DNA from: Acanthacorydalis orientalis
Lineage: Eukaryota; Arthropoda; Insecta; Megaloptera; Corydalidae
DNA: 64,000 nucleotides
Direction: 5' to 3'
Assembly (NCBI GenBank): GCA_034766995.1
Contig: CM068325.1
Span: 1,597,469-1,661,468 of the forward strand
In this document: positions 23,326 to 33,548 of the stretch, in pieces
How the letters are laid out: each line of letters begins with the position of its first letter
How positions within the stretch are numbered: the stretch's first letter is position 1
The notes under the pieces: generated by a model
What the model was told of the DNA's origin: nothing
The model's database searches: none
The model's input: only the letters and a program-made list of their open reading frames with translations
Translations under genes and position numbers: made by a program

Positions 23326-23950
23326 TTAGTTCTATATAATAGGAACAAAATTTTACCGCAAATCTCGAGTCTGGTAGTTGAAAATCACGTTTATATGAAA
23401 AATATCGATATTTGAAGCGAAAAAAACACGATTTTAGTGATAATTTCACAAAATTTACCGATAATGTATACATTTTTCTTGTTATTTCGATAGAAGTAAG
23501 TTAGTTCTATACAATAGTAGCAAAATTTGTCGGCAAATCTCGAGTCTGGTAGTTGAAAATCACGTTTATTTGAAAAATATCGCTATTTGAAGCGAAAAAA
23601 ACACGATTTTAGTGATAATTTCACAAAATATCCCTATAATGTATACATGTTTCCTGTTATTTCGATAAAAGTAAGTTAGTTCTATATAATAGGAACAAAA
23701 TTTTACCGCAAATCTCGAGTCTGGTAGTTGAAAATCACGTTTATATGTAAAATATCGATATTTGAAGCGAAAAAAACAGGATTTTAGTGATAATTTCAGA
23801 AAATTTACCGATAATGTATACATGTTTCGTGTTATTTCAGTAAAAGTAAGTTAATTCTATATAATGGGATTAAAATTTTATCGCAAATAGAGTCTGGTGG
23901 ATGGAATTCTCGTTTATATGAAATCACAGTCTGGTTGTTGAAAATCACGT
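23326..23950 (+). repeat. 175-bp tandem repeat
   Basis: The anchor 'ttagttctat' (once 'ttaattctat') occurs at 23326, 23501, 23676 and 23851, exactly 175 bp apart. Units contain 'gagtctggtagttgaaaatc' and 'cacgattttagtgataa'. The last unit degenerates into the 184-bp satellite, with which it shares 'ttatttcgatagaagtaag'-like and 'ttgaaaat.ac' segments. The two are probably relatives. Confidence 0.93.
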
Positions 23951-25215
23951 TTATATTTCTAGCAAAATATCCACGAAGACGTGAAGAATATGTCAAATTG
24001 ACGGATCGAAACATCAATATTATATAATTTCTTTAGATATTGTCAATTTCTATCGAAATATAACAAGAAATTACAACAAAAATGAATATTTCTATGTTAA
24101 AATTAGTTTTACGTGTGGAAAATTACATCAGATTTCGATGTTTTAAGCTAAATATCCACTAAGTAGTGAATAATATGTAAAATTGACGGATAGAAACATC
24201 AATATTGTATAGTTTCCTTAGATATTGTCCATTTGTATCGAAATATAACAAGAAATCACAATAAAAAGGAATATTTCTATGTTAAAAGTGGTTTATGTGT
24301 TGAAAATTACATCTTTTTTGCTATTTTAAGCAAAATATCGACGAAGAAGTGAATAATATGTAACATTGACGAATAGAAACATCAATATTGTATAATTTGT
24401 TTAGATATTGTCCATTTGTATCGAAATATAACTAGAAATCACAATAAAAACGAATATTTCTATGTTAAAATTAGTTTTATGAGTTGAAAATTACATCATT
24501 TTTCACTATTTTAAGCAAAATATCTACGAAGAAGTGAATAATATGTAAAATAGACGGATTGAAACATCAGTAATGCATAATATCTTTAGATTTTGTCCAT
24601 TTCTAGTGAAATATGTCAACAAATCTCAATAGAAATGAAAGTTTCTATGTTAAAATTCGTTTTATGTATTGAAAATTACATCAGTTTTCGATATTTTAAA
24701 CAAAATATCGACGAAGAAGTGAATAATATGAAAATTGACGGATCGATACATCAATATTGTATAATTTCTTTAGATATTGTCAATTTCTATCGAAATATAA
24801 CAAGAAATTATAATATGAACGAATGTTTCTATGTTAAAAGTCGTTTTATGTGTTGTAAATTACATCATTTTTCGATATTTTAAGCAAAATATCGACCAAG
24901 ACGTGATTAATATGTAAAATTGACTGATCGAAAGATCAATATTGTATAATTTCTTAAGATTTTGTCCATTTCTATCGAAACATAACAAGATATCAAAATA
25001 ACAACGAAATTTTCTACGTTAAAAACGATTTATGTGTTGAAAATGACATCAGTTTTCGCTATTTTAAGAAAAACATCGAAAAAGACCAGAATAATATGTA
25101 AAATTGACGGATCGAAACATCAATGTTGAATAGTTTCTTTAGATTTTGTCCACTTCTATCGAAATATAATCAGAAATGACAATAAAAACCTAAATTTCTG
25201 TGTTAAAATTCGTTT
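23950..25215 (+). repeat. 184-bp satellite, forward arm
   Basis: About seven units. The anchor 'gaaatataacaag' or a variant lies near 24055, 24239, 24422, 24606, 24791, 24977 and 25160, a period of about 184 bp. The consensus order is 'gtgaataatatgtaaaattgacgg', 'aacatcaatattgtataat', 'gaaatataac', 'ttctatgttaaaat', 'ttgaaaattacatc'. There is no coding capacity. Confidence 0.93.
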
Positions 25216-25480
25216 TATGTAGCATAGAAATATTCGTTTTTATTGTGATTTCTTGATATATTTCGATATAAATGGACAAAATCTAAAGAAATCACACAGT
25301 ATTGATGTACCGATCCTTCAATTTTACATATTATTCACGTTTTCGTCGATATTTTGCTTAAAATAGCGAAAACTGATCTCATTTTCAACACATAAAATGA
25401 ATTATAACAGAGAAATTTTCGTTTTTATTGTGATTTATTGTTATAACAGGTGGGCTGAAAAGTTCGTAGGCTGACACATA

Positions 25481-26152
25481 TGTTATGTATCCAGCTGCAC
25501 GTGTTCATAAATTTGTGTCACACAGCTGAATTTGTTTATAAAAATAACACGATGCTGTGCTTATCTATAAATATGTCAACTGTCTGACTAATGAAATTTC
25601 AACTGACCTGTCGATACCTAAGTTCATGTATTCGTCCTAATCAAAACGTTCTCACGTAATTTCACGATCTGTGTTCACACGCTTGAATACAATGGACTAT
25701 TTCATTTAGAACAGTATATAAACGGTAGTTGAGATCTCATAAGTCAGTACTCAGTCAGTAGTAGTCAGTAGTAGTACTCATGTAAAGTCAGTATTCTGAG
25801 CGCGAGCGTACATGCTCGGTACTCATGGAGGGCGGGGCCCTTCAGGCCTGCGCTGTTATTCAAGTTCATAATTTAAATCAAATTCATAATTCAAGTTATA
25901 AACAAATTCATAAAATCTAGTTACAAATCAAGTTAACAATCTCAAGTTAACAATCTCAAGTTAACAATCTTGTAACTAATCAAGTAAATCAAAAATCATG
26001 TAATAATCAAGGTTAGTCAAGTAACAGAACCCGTGTGGTTATATTCATCAGAGTAACAATTAAACAATAATAGTAAATAAATATTTGTTGTGTTTTATTT
26101 CAAACCTGCAGATCATTTATGTTATAAAATTGTATAATCAAAATCCATAACA
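25481..26152 (+). mobile_element. Solo LTR nested in the mariner leader
   Basis: It starts TGTTATG and ends CATAACA, and is flanked by the 4-bp duplication CATA (25477-25480, 26153-26156). Removing it rejoins 'ctgacaCATAgatggcgctac', a typical mariner leader. Inside are a 'cagtcagtagtagtcag' tract and, near the 3' end, 'agaacccgtgtggttatatt' followed by 'tgtgttttatttcaaacctgcag'. The same 3' part recurs at 40011-40151. No internal retroelement sequence is present, so it is a recombination-derived solo LTR. The clade is uncertain (gypsy or BEL). Confidence 0.9.
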
Positions 26153-26299
26153 CATAGATGGCGCTACTAGTATCAAATCCATATGATTTTTAGTTAGCCC
26201 TAACCTTCAAAAGACGCGTGTATAAATTTGACAGCTGTTGCACTATTAGTATCTGAGTTATAGCATTTTTAGTGAAAGAACTTTTGTTACCTTGAAAAC

Positions 26300-27346
26300 A
26301 TGGATAAAAAGGAATTTCGTGTGTTAATAAAGCATTGCTTTTTGGTGAAAAAAAATACTGTTGAAACCAAGGCTTGGCTTAATAAACATTATTCGGACTC
26401 TGCACCAGGAAAATCAACCGTAGAGAAGTGGTTTGCTAAATTTAAACGAGGCGAAATGAGCACCGAGGACGATGCACGCAGTGGACGCCCCAAAGAGGCT
26501 GTTACCGACGAAAACATCAAAAAAGTCCACAAAATAATTTTTGATAACCGTAAAGTGAAGTTGATCGAGATAGCTGAGACCCTAAAGATATCAAAGGAAC
26601 GTGTTGGTCATATCGTGCATGAATATTTGGATATGCGAAAGCTCTGTTCAAAGTGGGTGCCGCGCGAGCTCACAATCGACCAAAAACAACAACGAATCGA
26701 TGATTCTAAGGAGTGTTTGGAGCTGTTCAATCGTAATAAATCCGAATTTTTGCGTCGATATGTCACGATGGATGAAACATGGCTCCATCATTTCACACCG
26801 GAGTCCAATCGACAGTCAGCCGAGTGGACTGCACGTGATGAACCGACTCCAAAGCGTGGAAAGACGCAAAAGTCGGCTGGCAAGGTTCTGGCATCAGTAT
26901 TCTGGGATACTCATGGTATAATATTCATTGACTATCTTAAAAAGGGAAAAACCATAAACAGCGACTATTACGTAGCGTTATTGGAGCGTTTAAAAGACGA
27001 AATCGCGAAAAAGCGGCCTCATTTGAAGAAGAAGAAAGTGCTGTTTCATCAAGACAATGCACCGTGTCACAAATCAATGAAATCGATGGCGAAATTGCAA
27101 GAATTGGGCTTCCAATTGCTTCCGCATCCACCGTACTCTCCAGATCTGGCCCCCAGCGACTTTTTTCTGTTCTCAGACCTCAAGAGGATGCTCGCTGGAC
27201 GGAAATTTTGCTCCGATGAAGAGGTAATCGCCGAAACTGAAGCCTATTTTGAGGCTAAAGACAAATCGTATTATAAAAATGGTATCGAAAAATTGTATGA
27301 CCGCTATAATCGTTGTATCGCCCTCGAAAGGAACATTGAATATTGA
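26300..27346 (+). CDS. Mariner transposase, intact
   Basis: A 348-residue uninterrupted frame, the usual length for Himar1-like transposases. The N-terminal half (about 1-110) is the paired helix-turn-helix DNA-binding region and ends near RWVPRELT. The catalytic triad is complete: MDETW (about residue 155), HQDNA (about 249) and YSPDLAPSDFFLF with Asp 34 residues after the second Asp, the D34D signature of mariner. The WVPxEL linker motif is present (WVPREL). It catalyses cut-and-paste transposition at TA. All visible features are compatible with activity. The solo LTR separates the ORF from the upstream terminal repeat. Confidence 0.97.
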   Translation: MDKKEFRVLIKHCFLVKKNTVETKAWLNKHYSDSAPGKSTVEKWFAKFKRGEMSTEDDARSGRPKEAVTDENIKKVHKIIFDNRKVKLIEIAETLKISKERVGHIVHEYLDMRKLCSKWVPRELTIDQKQQRIDDSKECLELFNRNKSEFLRRYVTMDETWLHHFTPESNRQSAEWTARDEPTPKRGKTQKSAGKVLASVFWDTHGIIFIDYLKKGKTINSDYYVALLERLKDEIAKKRPHLKKKKVLFHQDNAPCHKSMKSMAKLQELGFQLLPHPPYSPDLAPSDFFLFSDLKRMLAGRKFCSDEEVIAETEAYFEAKDKSYYKNGIEKLYDRYNRCIALERNIEY

Positions 27347-28675
27347 ATAATAAAATCAAATTCTATCAAAAAAAAATTTTTTTCTATGCAAGCTACGAAC
27401 TTTCCAGCCCACCTGTTATTTCGATAGAAACGGACAATATCTAAAGAAATTATACAATATTGATGTATCGATCCGTCAATTTTACATATTATTCTCATCT
27501 TCGGCGATTTTTTGCTTAAAATAACGAAAACTTATCTCATTTTCAACACATAAAACACATAAATTTTAATATTGAAATTTTCGGTTTTATTCTGATTTCT
27601 GGTTATATTTCGATAGAAGTGGACAAAATATAAATAAATTATAAAACGTTGATGTTTCGATCTGTCAATTTTACATGTTATTCTGGTCTTTTTCGATGTT
27701 TTTCTTAAAATAGCGAAAACTGATTTCATTTTCAACACATAAATCGTATTTTAACATAGAAAATTTCGTTGTTATTTTGATTTCTGGTTATATTTCGATA
27801 GAAGTGGACAAAATATAAAGAAATTATACAATATTGATGTTTCAATCCGTCTATTTTACATATTATTCACTCTTCGTCGATATTTTGCTTAAAATAGTGA
27901 AAACTGATGTAATTTTCAACCCATAAAACTAATTTTAACATAGAAATATTCGTTTTTATTGAGATTTCTTGTTATATTTCGATAGAAACGGACAATATCT
28001 AAAGAAATTATAAAATATTGATGTATCGAACCGTCATTTTTACTTATTATTTACGTCTTCGTCGATATTTTGCTTAAAATAGCGATAACTGATGTTACTT
28101 TCAACACATAGAACGAATTTAACATAAAATTATTCGTTTTTATTGTGATTTCTTGTTATATTTCGAATAAATGGACAAAATCTAAAGAAATTATACAATA
28201 TTGTTGTTTCGAACCGTCAACTTTACAAATTATTCACGTCTACGTCGATATTTTGCTTAAAATAGCGAAAACTGATGTAATTTTCAACACATAAAACGAA
28301 TTTTAACATAGAAATTTTCATTTCTATTGAGATTTGGTGACATATTTCACTAGAAATAGACAAAATCTAAAGATATTATGTATTATTGATATTTCAATCC
28401 GTCTATTTTACATATTATTCACTCTTCGTCGATATTTTGCTTAAAATAGTGAAAACTGATGTAATTTTCAACTCATAAAACTAATTTTAACATAAAAATA
28501 TTCATTTTTATTGTGATTTCTTGATATTTTTCGATATAAATGGGCAAAATCTAACGAAACTATACAATATTGATGTTTTGATCCGTCAATTTTACATATT
28601 ATTCACGTCTTCATCGATATTTTGAATAAAATAGCGAAAACTGATGTATTTTCAACAAATAAAACGAATTTTGAT

Positions 28676-29868
28676 GTGATATATGTGCCCTCTATGCCCT
28701 GGTTCTTCAATGCAGATATTACCGACAAGGTGGTGATGGTGTCGAAAGCCTTCTCGTAGTCTATAAATCCAAGACATACTGGTATTTGTTATTCATTTGA
28801 CCGGCCTATTAGTTCTCTCACTACTTGAATATGATCCATTGTACTAAATCCGGTTCTAAATCCTGCTTGTTCCCTTGGTTGGGCGAAATCTAGTTACACT
28901 TGTAGACGTTTCGAAATTATTTTTGTAAAGATCTTATATATCGTAGGTAGTAAACTAATCGGCCGATAATTTTTCAAATTTTCTTTACCTCCTATCTCGT
29001 CTAGAAGAATTACGGTGACTTCGTTCCATTTATCTGGGATAGTTCTTTTTTGTATACAAGCAGTGAATATATCAGCGAGAACATTTTCTGTTTTTTCTCC
29101 TTCTAACTTGAAAATTTCTGCTATTAACCCATCATTTCCGGTTGCTCTTCCGTTTTTCATATTCTTTATTGCATATGTAACCTCTTCCGGCAGCACGGGT
29201 GGGACACCTTGGTTTGTATGTTTTCTATTCTCGTTTTCTTTGTTACATGTATTTTTGTATAGGTCTGTGCAAAAGAGTAGAATTCTTCTACTCTTTTAAT
29301 GATTTCCTTTTTGTTGAAGATTCTGCTCCTATCATCTAATCTCAAGGCATTTATATGTTCTTTGCCAATCATTAAGCTCTGTTTCATTTTTCGGTAGCTT
29401 TTATTTTCTTCAATAGTCTTCTTAATTAATTCATTGTTGTACTTTCGAACGTCTTCTCTAATACACTTCCTCACTGTTTTGCCAAGTTCGATATATTCGA
29501 TTCGCTCTTTCATATTATCTGTTAGTTTTATTTCTCTTCTCTTCTTCATTAGACATTTAGTTTTTTTTGATATTTTCTTATTTGATTTTATTTTAACGAT
29601 TCCTCCTATTTCTTGCGCGGATTCTTTGATAATTTCAATCACTTTTTCCTCTACATTCGCATCTACGTTCTCCAATATATCAAAACGGTTTTTTAATTCT
29701 ATTTCAAATTCTACTTTTGTCTCTTCTAGAGTTTGAATATTAATTGTCTTGCTCGGAGTCCTGAAAAGTTTTCTTCTTTCCAGTCTTGCATTTATGCGTA
29801 TTCTGCTTCTTACCATCCGATGATCGCTCCCGGCATTAAATCTATTTAATACGGAATAATCTTCCACA
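28676..29868 (-). pseudogene. RTE/CR1-like non-LTR retrotransposon fragment
   Basis: On the minus strand it encodes the end of an endonuclease (SDHRMVRSRI near 29810), a Lys-rich linker, then reverse transcriptase motifs. These are NGRATGNDGLIAEIF (about 29110), NYRPISLLPTIYKIF (about 28960), EQAGFR and GFIDYEKAFD (about 28760). A -1 frame change near 29170-29196 and in-frame stops near 28894 and 28800 break it. The 3' side is truncated where the 184-bp satellite resumes at about 28676, and the 5' side ends at a TA microsatellite. Confidence 0.85.
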
Positions 29869-29872
29869 ATTG

Positions 29873-29874
<2 letters not shown>

Positions 29875-29908
<34 letters not shown>
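29875..29908. repeat. (TA)n microsatellites around the RTE 5' edge
   Basis: TA run at the 5' edge of the RTE fragment. Further short TA runs lie at about 29954-29972 and 30127-30150. Confidence 0.93.
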
Positions 29909-29910
<2 letters not shown>

Positions 29911-30124
29911 CATCATAATTATTGAATTAAAGATTTTTTTCTAATTTTTCGATATATATATACATATATATATTTATATAAAATAAAAATTCGTCACAAA
30001 AAATTCTATGACGTCGACTTTTTTATTTATGACGTCAAGGTTTCAATGGTACTTTAATTTTTTTATCTCATATATAAAACAGTAACGTTGCAATCTATCT
30101 GCAATAATGTTTATGTAGCTATCC

Positions 30125-30155
<31 letters not shown>

Positions 30156-30310
30156 GCAATGTTGCAATGTATCTGCGAGTATAATTATATAGACATAAAT
30201 GAGTTAAATAGATATGTTTATTGTTTCATTCGGTTACATAAACATACTTATAATTGAGAAGTGGTCGAGCGCAGAGAGCCCGGTGGTTTTCGAGCGTAGT
30301 GAACATAGGG

Positions 30311-30314
<4 letters not shown>

Positions 30315-30392
<78 letters not shown>
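30315..30392. repeat. (TA)n microsatellite
   Basis: About 78 bp of TA with a 'catatacata' interruption. The Tyr/Ile open frames here are artefacts. Confidence 0.95.
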
Positions 30393-30393
<1 letters not shown>

Positions 30394-30699
30394 CATCATA
30401 ATTAGTCTATGTATATGTAAAACTGTTGCAAACAAACGCTTTCATCATGAAAAATAAAATACAATATAATAAAGAATTAAAATAGAATTAGTTAAATTCA
30501 ATGTCTTTTTCGATAAATGGCTCGAATTTCATGATTCTTTCAACTCTAGTTTTCATATCAATTAAAATCTATCTGATATTCAAAAAGCTCTTCGCTCCGC
30601 AAAATTGTACCGCCACAGGTAAATTCAAATCATACCTAAATCAATACTATAATATTTAATTCATAATACTACCAAATAAAATTATTTTCGCTTCGAACA

Positions 30700-31240
30700 T
30701 GCGGATTCTGTGAACTACCACACATGTTTTTAGTATTTAGTTATTTATTGTTCGTATTAAGTATTTTTTTAAAAATAAATAAGCTACATAACTGTCTTTT
30801 TTGTGATTTGCAAACAGGCTCATACAACTATATGATTGCAAATAGAATTTAATAATTTAAAATATTTTTATTCGAATCCTTTCAAAAATGTTTAGCAGTA
30901 ACCCTATCTTATAATAATTTTAAATTATTAATAATTAGTGAATTTCTGATTTTATATCGAATTCATTACTTTAGAATTATTATGAAATTATATTAAAATG
31001 AATTGTTTTAGAATGGGAACGTATACCAGAGCTAATATTTAGATTTCAATTATTCAAAACTTCAGCACAAATATCGCGCTGTTATTGTCGTCTGATCCCG
31101 TTCCACGCACTTAACACTTCCCACCAGCCAGGTTATCGTTTTGATACCATGGATTTTTAGTCTGTACCTTGTCATCTAAGAGTCTTTAACTATGATTTTT
31201 ACATTCATAAAGGAAATAAAGACAATTAAACATTCAGTCC
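30700..31240 (+). repeat. P-like element 3' tail, copy A
   Basis: Same ordered sequence as 42040-42530 and (45535-45699 + 50595-51010): 'agttatttattgtt', 'taaaaataaataag.tacata', 'gtcttttttgtga', 'atgggaa.gta', 'cc.cag...tatcgtttt.at.cca', 'atttttag.c.gtaccttgtcatcta'. In the other two copies this tail follows P-like transposase sequence, so it is probably that element's non-coding 3' part. No transposase is seen here. Confidence 0.7.
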
Positions 31241-31244
31241 GCTA

Positions 31245-32020
31245 TCGCTACTCTCTTAATGAAAACACGTTGTAATAGGGGAAAGATCACTGAATTTGGA
31301 CCTCCTAAACTTTTTTTAATCTATACTGATAACGAATTATTTATGAAATGTGGAAACTTTGGGGAACATGTCACTATTTATGTCATTAAAATGATATAAT
31401 TTATTTTTTCAAAAATACAATTTAGAAAGGTACAAAATTGATTTATTAAAATCGTGTCATCAGGCCAATCAAAAGCAACTGGTTTCCAATGTTATACCAT
31501 TGGTTTCCTAAGCCGGACTACTTGCTTAATTTGTAGAATCTAAAAGTTTTCTTAAGAACAAATATAGAAAATTCCAAAATGATGTAGATATCAACATAAC
31601 ATACGAAATCTCTTAGTTGATAAAGATTCCTCCAATGTTATTTGCTAAAATCATTTTTCGAATTATGGTTGGAAAGATTCAGTGCTTCGATGTTGATATG
31701 AAACTTTGATTCCCACTCTCCACATACGAGAACAAGTAAATAAATAATTACTTTTTTGTGTATCCATAAAAATCACTTTAATATCTCGTGTTTTAGATAG
31801 CCTCGACATAGATTTGTTAAAAGTATATTTGATTACATAGTATTGATGCTATGGTCTTTAGGTGAAAGATCTATAAAAGTTAAGAAAACCTCCAACGATT
31901 CAATTAAGTAGTTCGAAACTGAGCAGTTAATTCAACGTTCAGAAATGAAGTGAAAAACACTGTCACCAAATGCGGCCACTTGGCACAACAGTGAGTTATC
32001 CAGTAATAATGAGTCAATTC
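31245..32020. other. AT-rich spacer, nothing recognised
   Basis: No open frame above 60 codons, no tandem repeat and no terminal repeats are visible. Confidence 0.6.
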
Positions 32021-32027
32021 CTGTATA

Positions 32028-33321
32028 CGAAGGTGGTCTGAGAAGTACCCGACCCAACAAAGAAAACACAAAAATTTTAGAAAAAAATATATTTATTTTT
32101 CAAGATAATCTCCTTTCAGCTCTATACACTTTTCCCAGCGATGTTCAATAAATTCGATACCCTTTTTATAATAAGAACTGTCTTTCTCCTCAAAATACCC
32201 ATTAACTGCCGACATCACTTCTTCATCATTGGGAAATCTTTGACCACTGTGCCATTTTTTCAAGTTTGGGAACAGAAAATAATCCGAGGGGGCTAAATCT
32301 GGCGAATAGGGTGCATGAGGTAGCGATTCAAACTTTAATTCATTAATTTTGTCCATTGCAATAACGGATTTGTGAGCTGTTGCATTGTCTTGATGAAACA
32401 ATACTTTCTTCTTAGCCAAATGCGGCCGTTTTTGCTTGATTTCTTCACTCAAACGTTGCAATAAGTTCGCATAATACTCGCCGTTGATAGTTTCTCCTTT
32501 TTCAAGATAGTCAATGAAAATTATCCCACGCGCATCCCAAAAAACCGACGCCATAACCTTGCCTGCAGATGAAACGGTTTTCGCCTTCTTTGGAGCCGGT
32601 TCTCCCTTTTCAGTCCATTGTTTTGATTGTTCTTTTGTCTGGGGTGTGAAGTGATGGACCCATGTTTCATCCATGGTTATGAAATGGTGCAAAAATTCTG
32701 CTTTGTTGCTGTGAAACTTCGCTAAACACTCAATTGAAACATCTTCACGACACTGTTTTTGCTTGAGTGTGAGCAAACGCGGCACCCATCTTGCACACAG
32801 ATTTCTCATGTCCAAATTTTCAGATAATATGCAATGTACCGCACTTTTTGAAATGCCTACTCTGTCTGCTAGCTCGCACACTTTCAGTCGACGATCATCC
32901 AGTACCGCTTTGTGGATTTTCTTCACCATTTCTGGAGTCGTCACCTCATTTGGTCGACCACTGCGATGCTCGTCTTGGCAGCTCGTACGGCCTCGTTTAA
33001 ACTCTGCTACCCAATATTTCACTGTTGTAAACGAAGGAGCAGACTCACCCAGAGTAGAATCCAGTTCAGCTTTTATATTGGTTGAGCTAAGGCCTTTCAA
33101 ATAAAAGTATCGTGTCACGTAACGATGACCAATTTTCTCCATTTTCACAAATTCACTGAAAACGTTCACTATTGATGACTGCCAAACAAATACTAAACAA
33201 CGTGGCTTCCTCAAACTTGAAACATATGCTTTATAGATTATGTACTTTCTAATACAGTGATATTTTTCAAACAACTACCGCCATCTCTAGATCAGGCCGG
33301 GTACTTCTGGGAGCACCCTCG
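32028..33321 (-). mobile_element. Complete mariner (second family)
   Basis: The ends are imperfect inverted repeats of about 28 bp ('cgaaggtggtctgagaagta' on the left; the complement of 'tacttctgggagcaccctcg' on the right). TA flanks both sides (32026-32027, 33322-33323). The length is 1294 bp, typical of mariners. It splits a frame that may be a piggyBac-like remnant (33330-33533). A decayed relative is at 63270-64000. Confidence 0.95.
32093..33142 (-). CDS. Mariner transposase, intact
   Basis: I place the start at the Met of MEKIGHRYV (33142), 44 codons inside the longest open frame, because family members start there and the upstream codons lie in the leader. This gives 349 residues. The motifs are complete: WVPRLL linker, MDETW, HQDNA and YSPDLAPSDYFLF, with 34 residues between the second and third catalytic Asp. 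It differs clearly from the Himar1-like enzyme at 26.3 kb and belongs to another mariner subfamily. No stop or frameshift is seen, so activity is possible. Confidence 0.95.
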   Translation of the reverse strand: MEKIGHRYVTRYFYLKGLSSTNIKAELDSTLGESAPSFTTVKYWVAEFKRGRTSCQDEHRSGRPNEVTTPEMVKKIHKAVLDDRRLKVCELADRVGISKSAVHCILSENLDMRNLCARWVPRLLTLKQKQCREDVSIECLAKFHSNKAEFLHHFITMDETWVHHFTPQTKEQSKQWTEKGEPAPKKAKTVSSAGKVMASVFWDARGIIFIDYLEKGETINGEYYANLLQRLSEEIKQKRPHLAKKKVLFHQDNATAHKSVIAMDKINELKFESLPHAPYSPDLAPSDYFLFPNLKKWHSGQRFPNDEEVMSAVNGYFEEKDSSYYKKGIEFIEHRWEKCIELKGDYLEK

Positions 33322-33329
33322 TATATAAG

Positions 33330-33533
33330 GTGATTTATATGTACTTGCTGTTTCCGACATTGCATCGTTTCGGGATAATCTCAGAAGCAAGTGATGCATT
33401 CTACCGAAAAATGAAATGTAACTTAGAAGGGGTCAGCCCTTTTGAAATGTTTGAGGAACTTCTAACACCTGATTTTTACGATCGCGCAGTAAAGGAGATC
33501 ACGCGGTACGTGATTCAATGTAAGAATCAATGA
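33330..33533 (+). pseudogene. Transposase fragment, possibly piggyBac-like
   Basis: A short frame reads ASDAFYRKMKCNLEG, PFEMFEELLTPDFYDR and EITRYVIQCKN, then stops. The pattern 'fF..l.t.e.....v..t.rY' recalls the segment at the start of the piggyBac DDE domain (DDE_Tnp_1_7). The match is short and weak. The mariner insertion at 33323 cuts it on its 5' side. It is followed by the 170-bp array. Confidence 0.3.
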
Positions 33534-33548
33534 GATTCGTGTTCAGTG

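Larger units (their letters stand above)
25446..27416 (+). mobile_element. Himar1/irritans-type mariner with a nested solo LTR
   Basis: Terminal inverted repeats start ACAGGTGGGCTGAAAAG (25446) and end as its near-complement CTTTCCAGCCCACCTGT (27416). They are flanked by TA on both sides (25444-25445, 27417-27418). Removing the element restores the satellite consensus 'ttgttaTAtttcgatag', proving insertion into the array. The span is 1971 bp, but 672 bp of this is a nested LTR. The mariner itself is about 1.3 kb, the usual length. Confidence 0.97.
25216..28680 (-). repeat. 184-bp satellite, inverted arm (interrupted by a mariner)
   Basis: From 25216 ('agcatagaaatattcg') the same satellite runs in the opposite orientation, with 'ttgttatatttcgata' near 25252, 25438 (split by the mariner), 27603, 27787, 27970, 28154, 28336 and 28521. 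The arms form an inverted repeat of more than 1.2 kb per side, with almost no spacer at about 25215. Confidence 0.93.

Noticed and set aside
21438..23415. Long plus-strand ORFs (up to 356 codons) opposite the coiled-coil gene
   Set aside because: Compositional shadows of CpG-rich exons on the minus strand, which have matching splice sites and heptad patterns. The plus-strand frames read through those introns and lack motifs.
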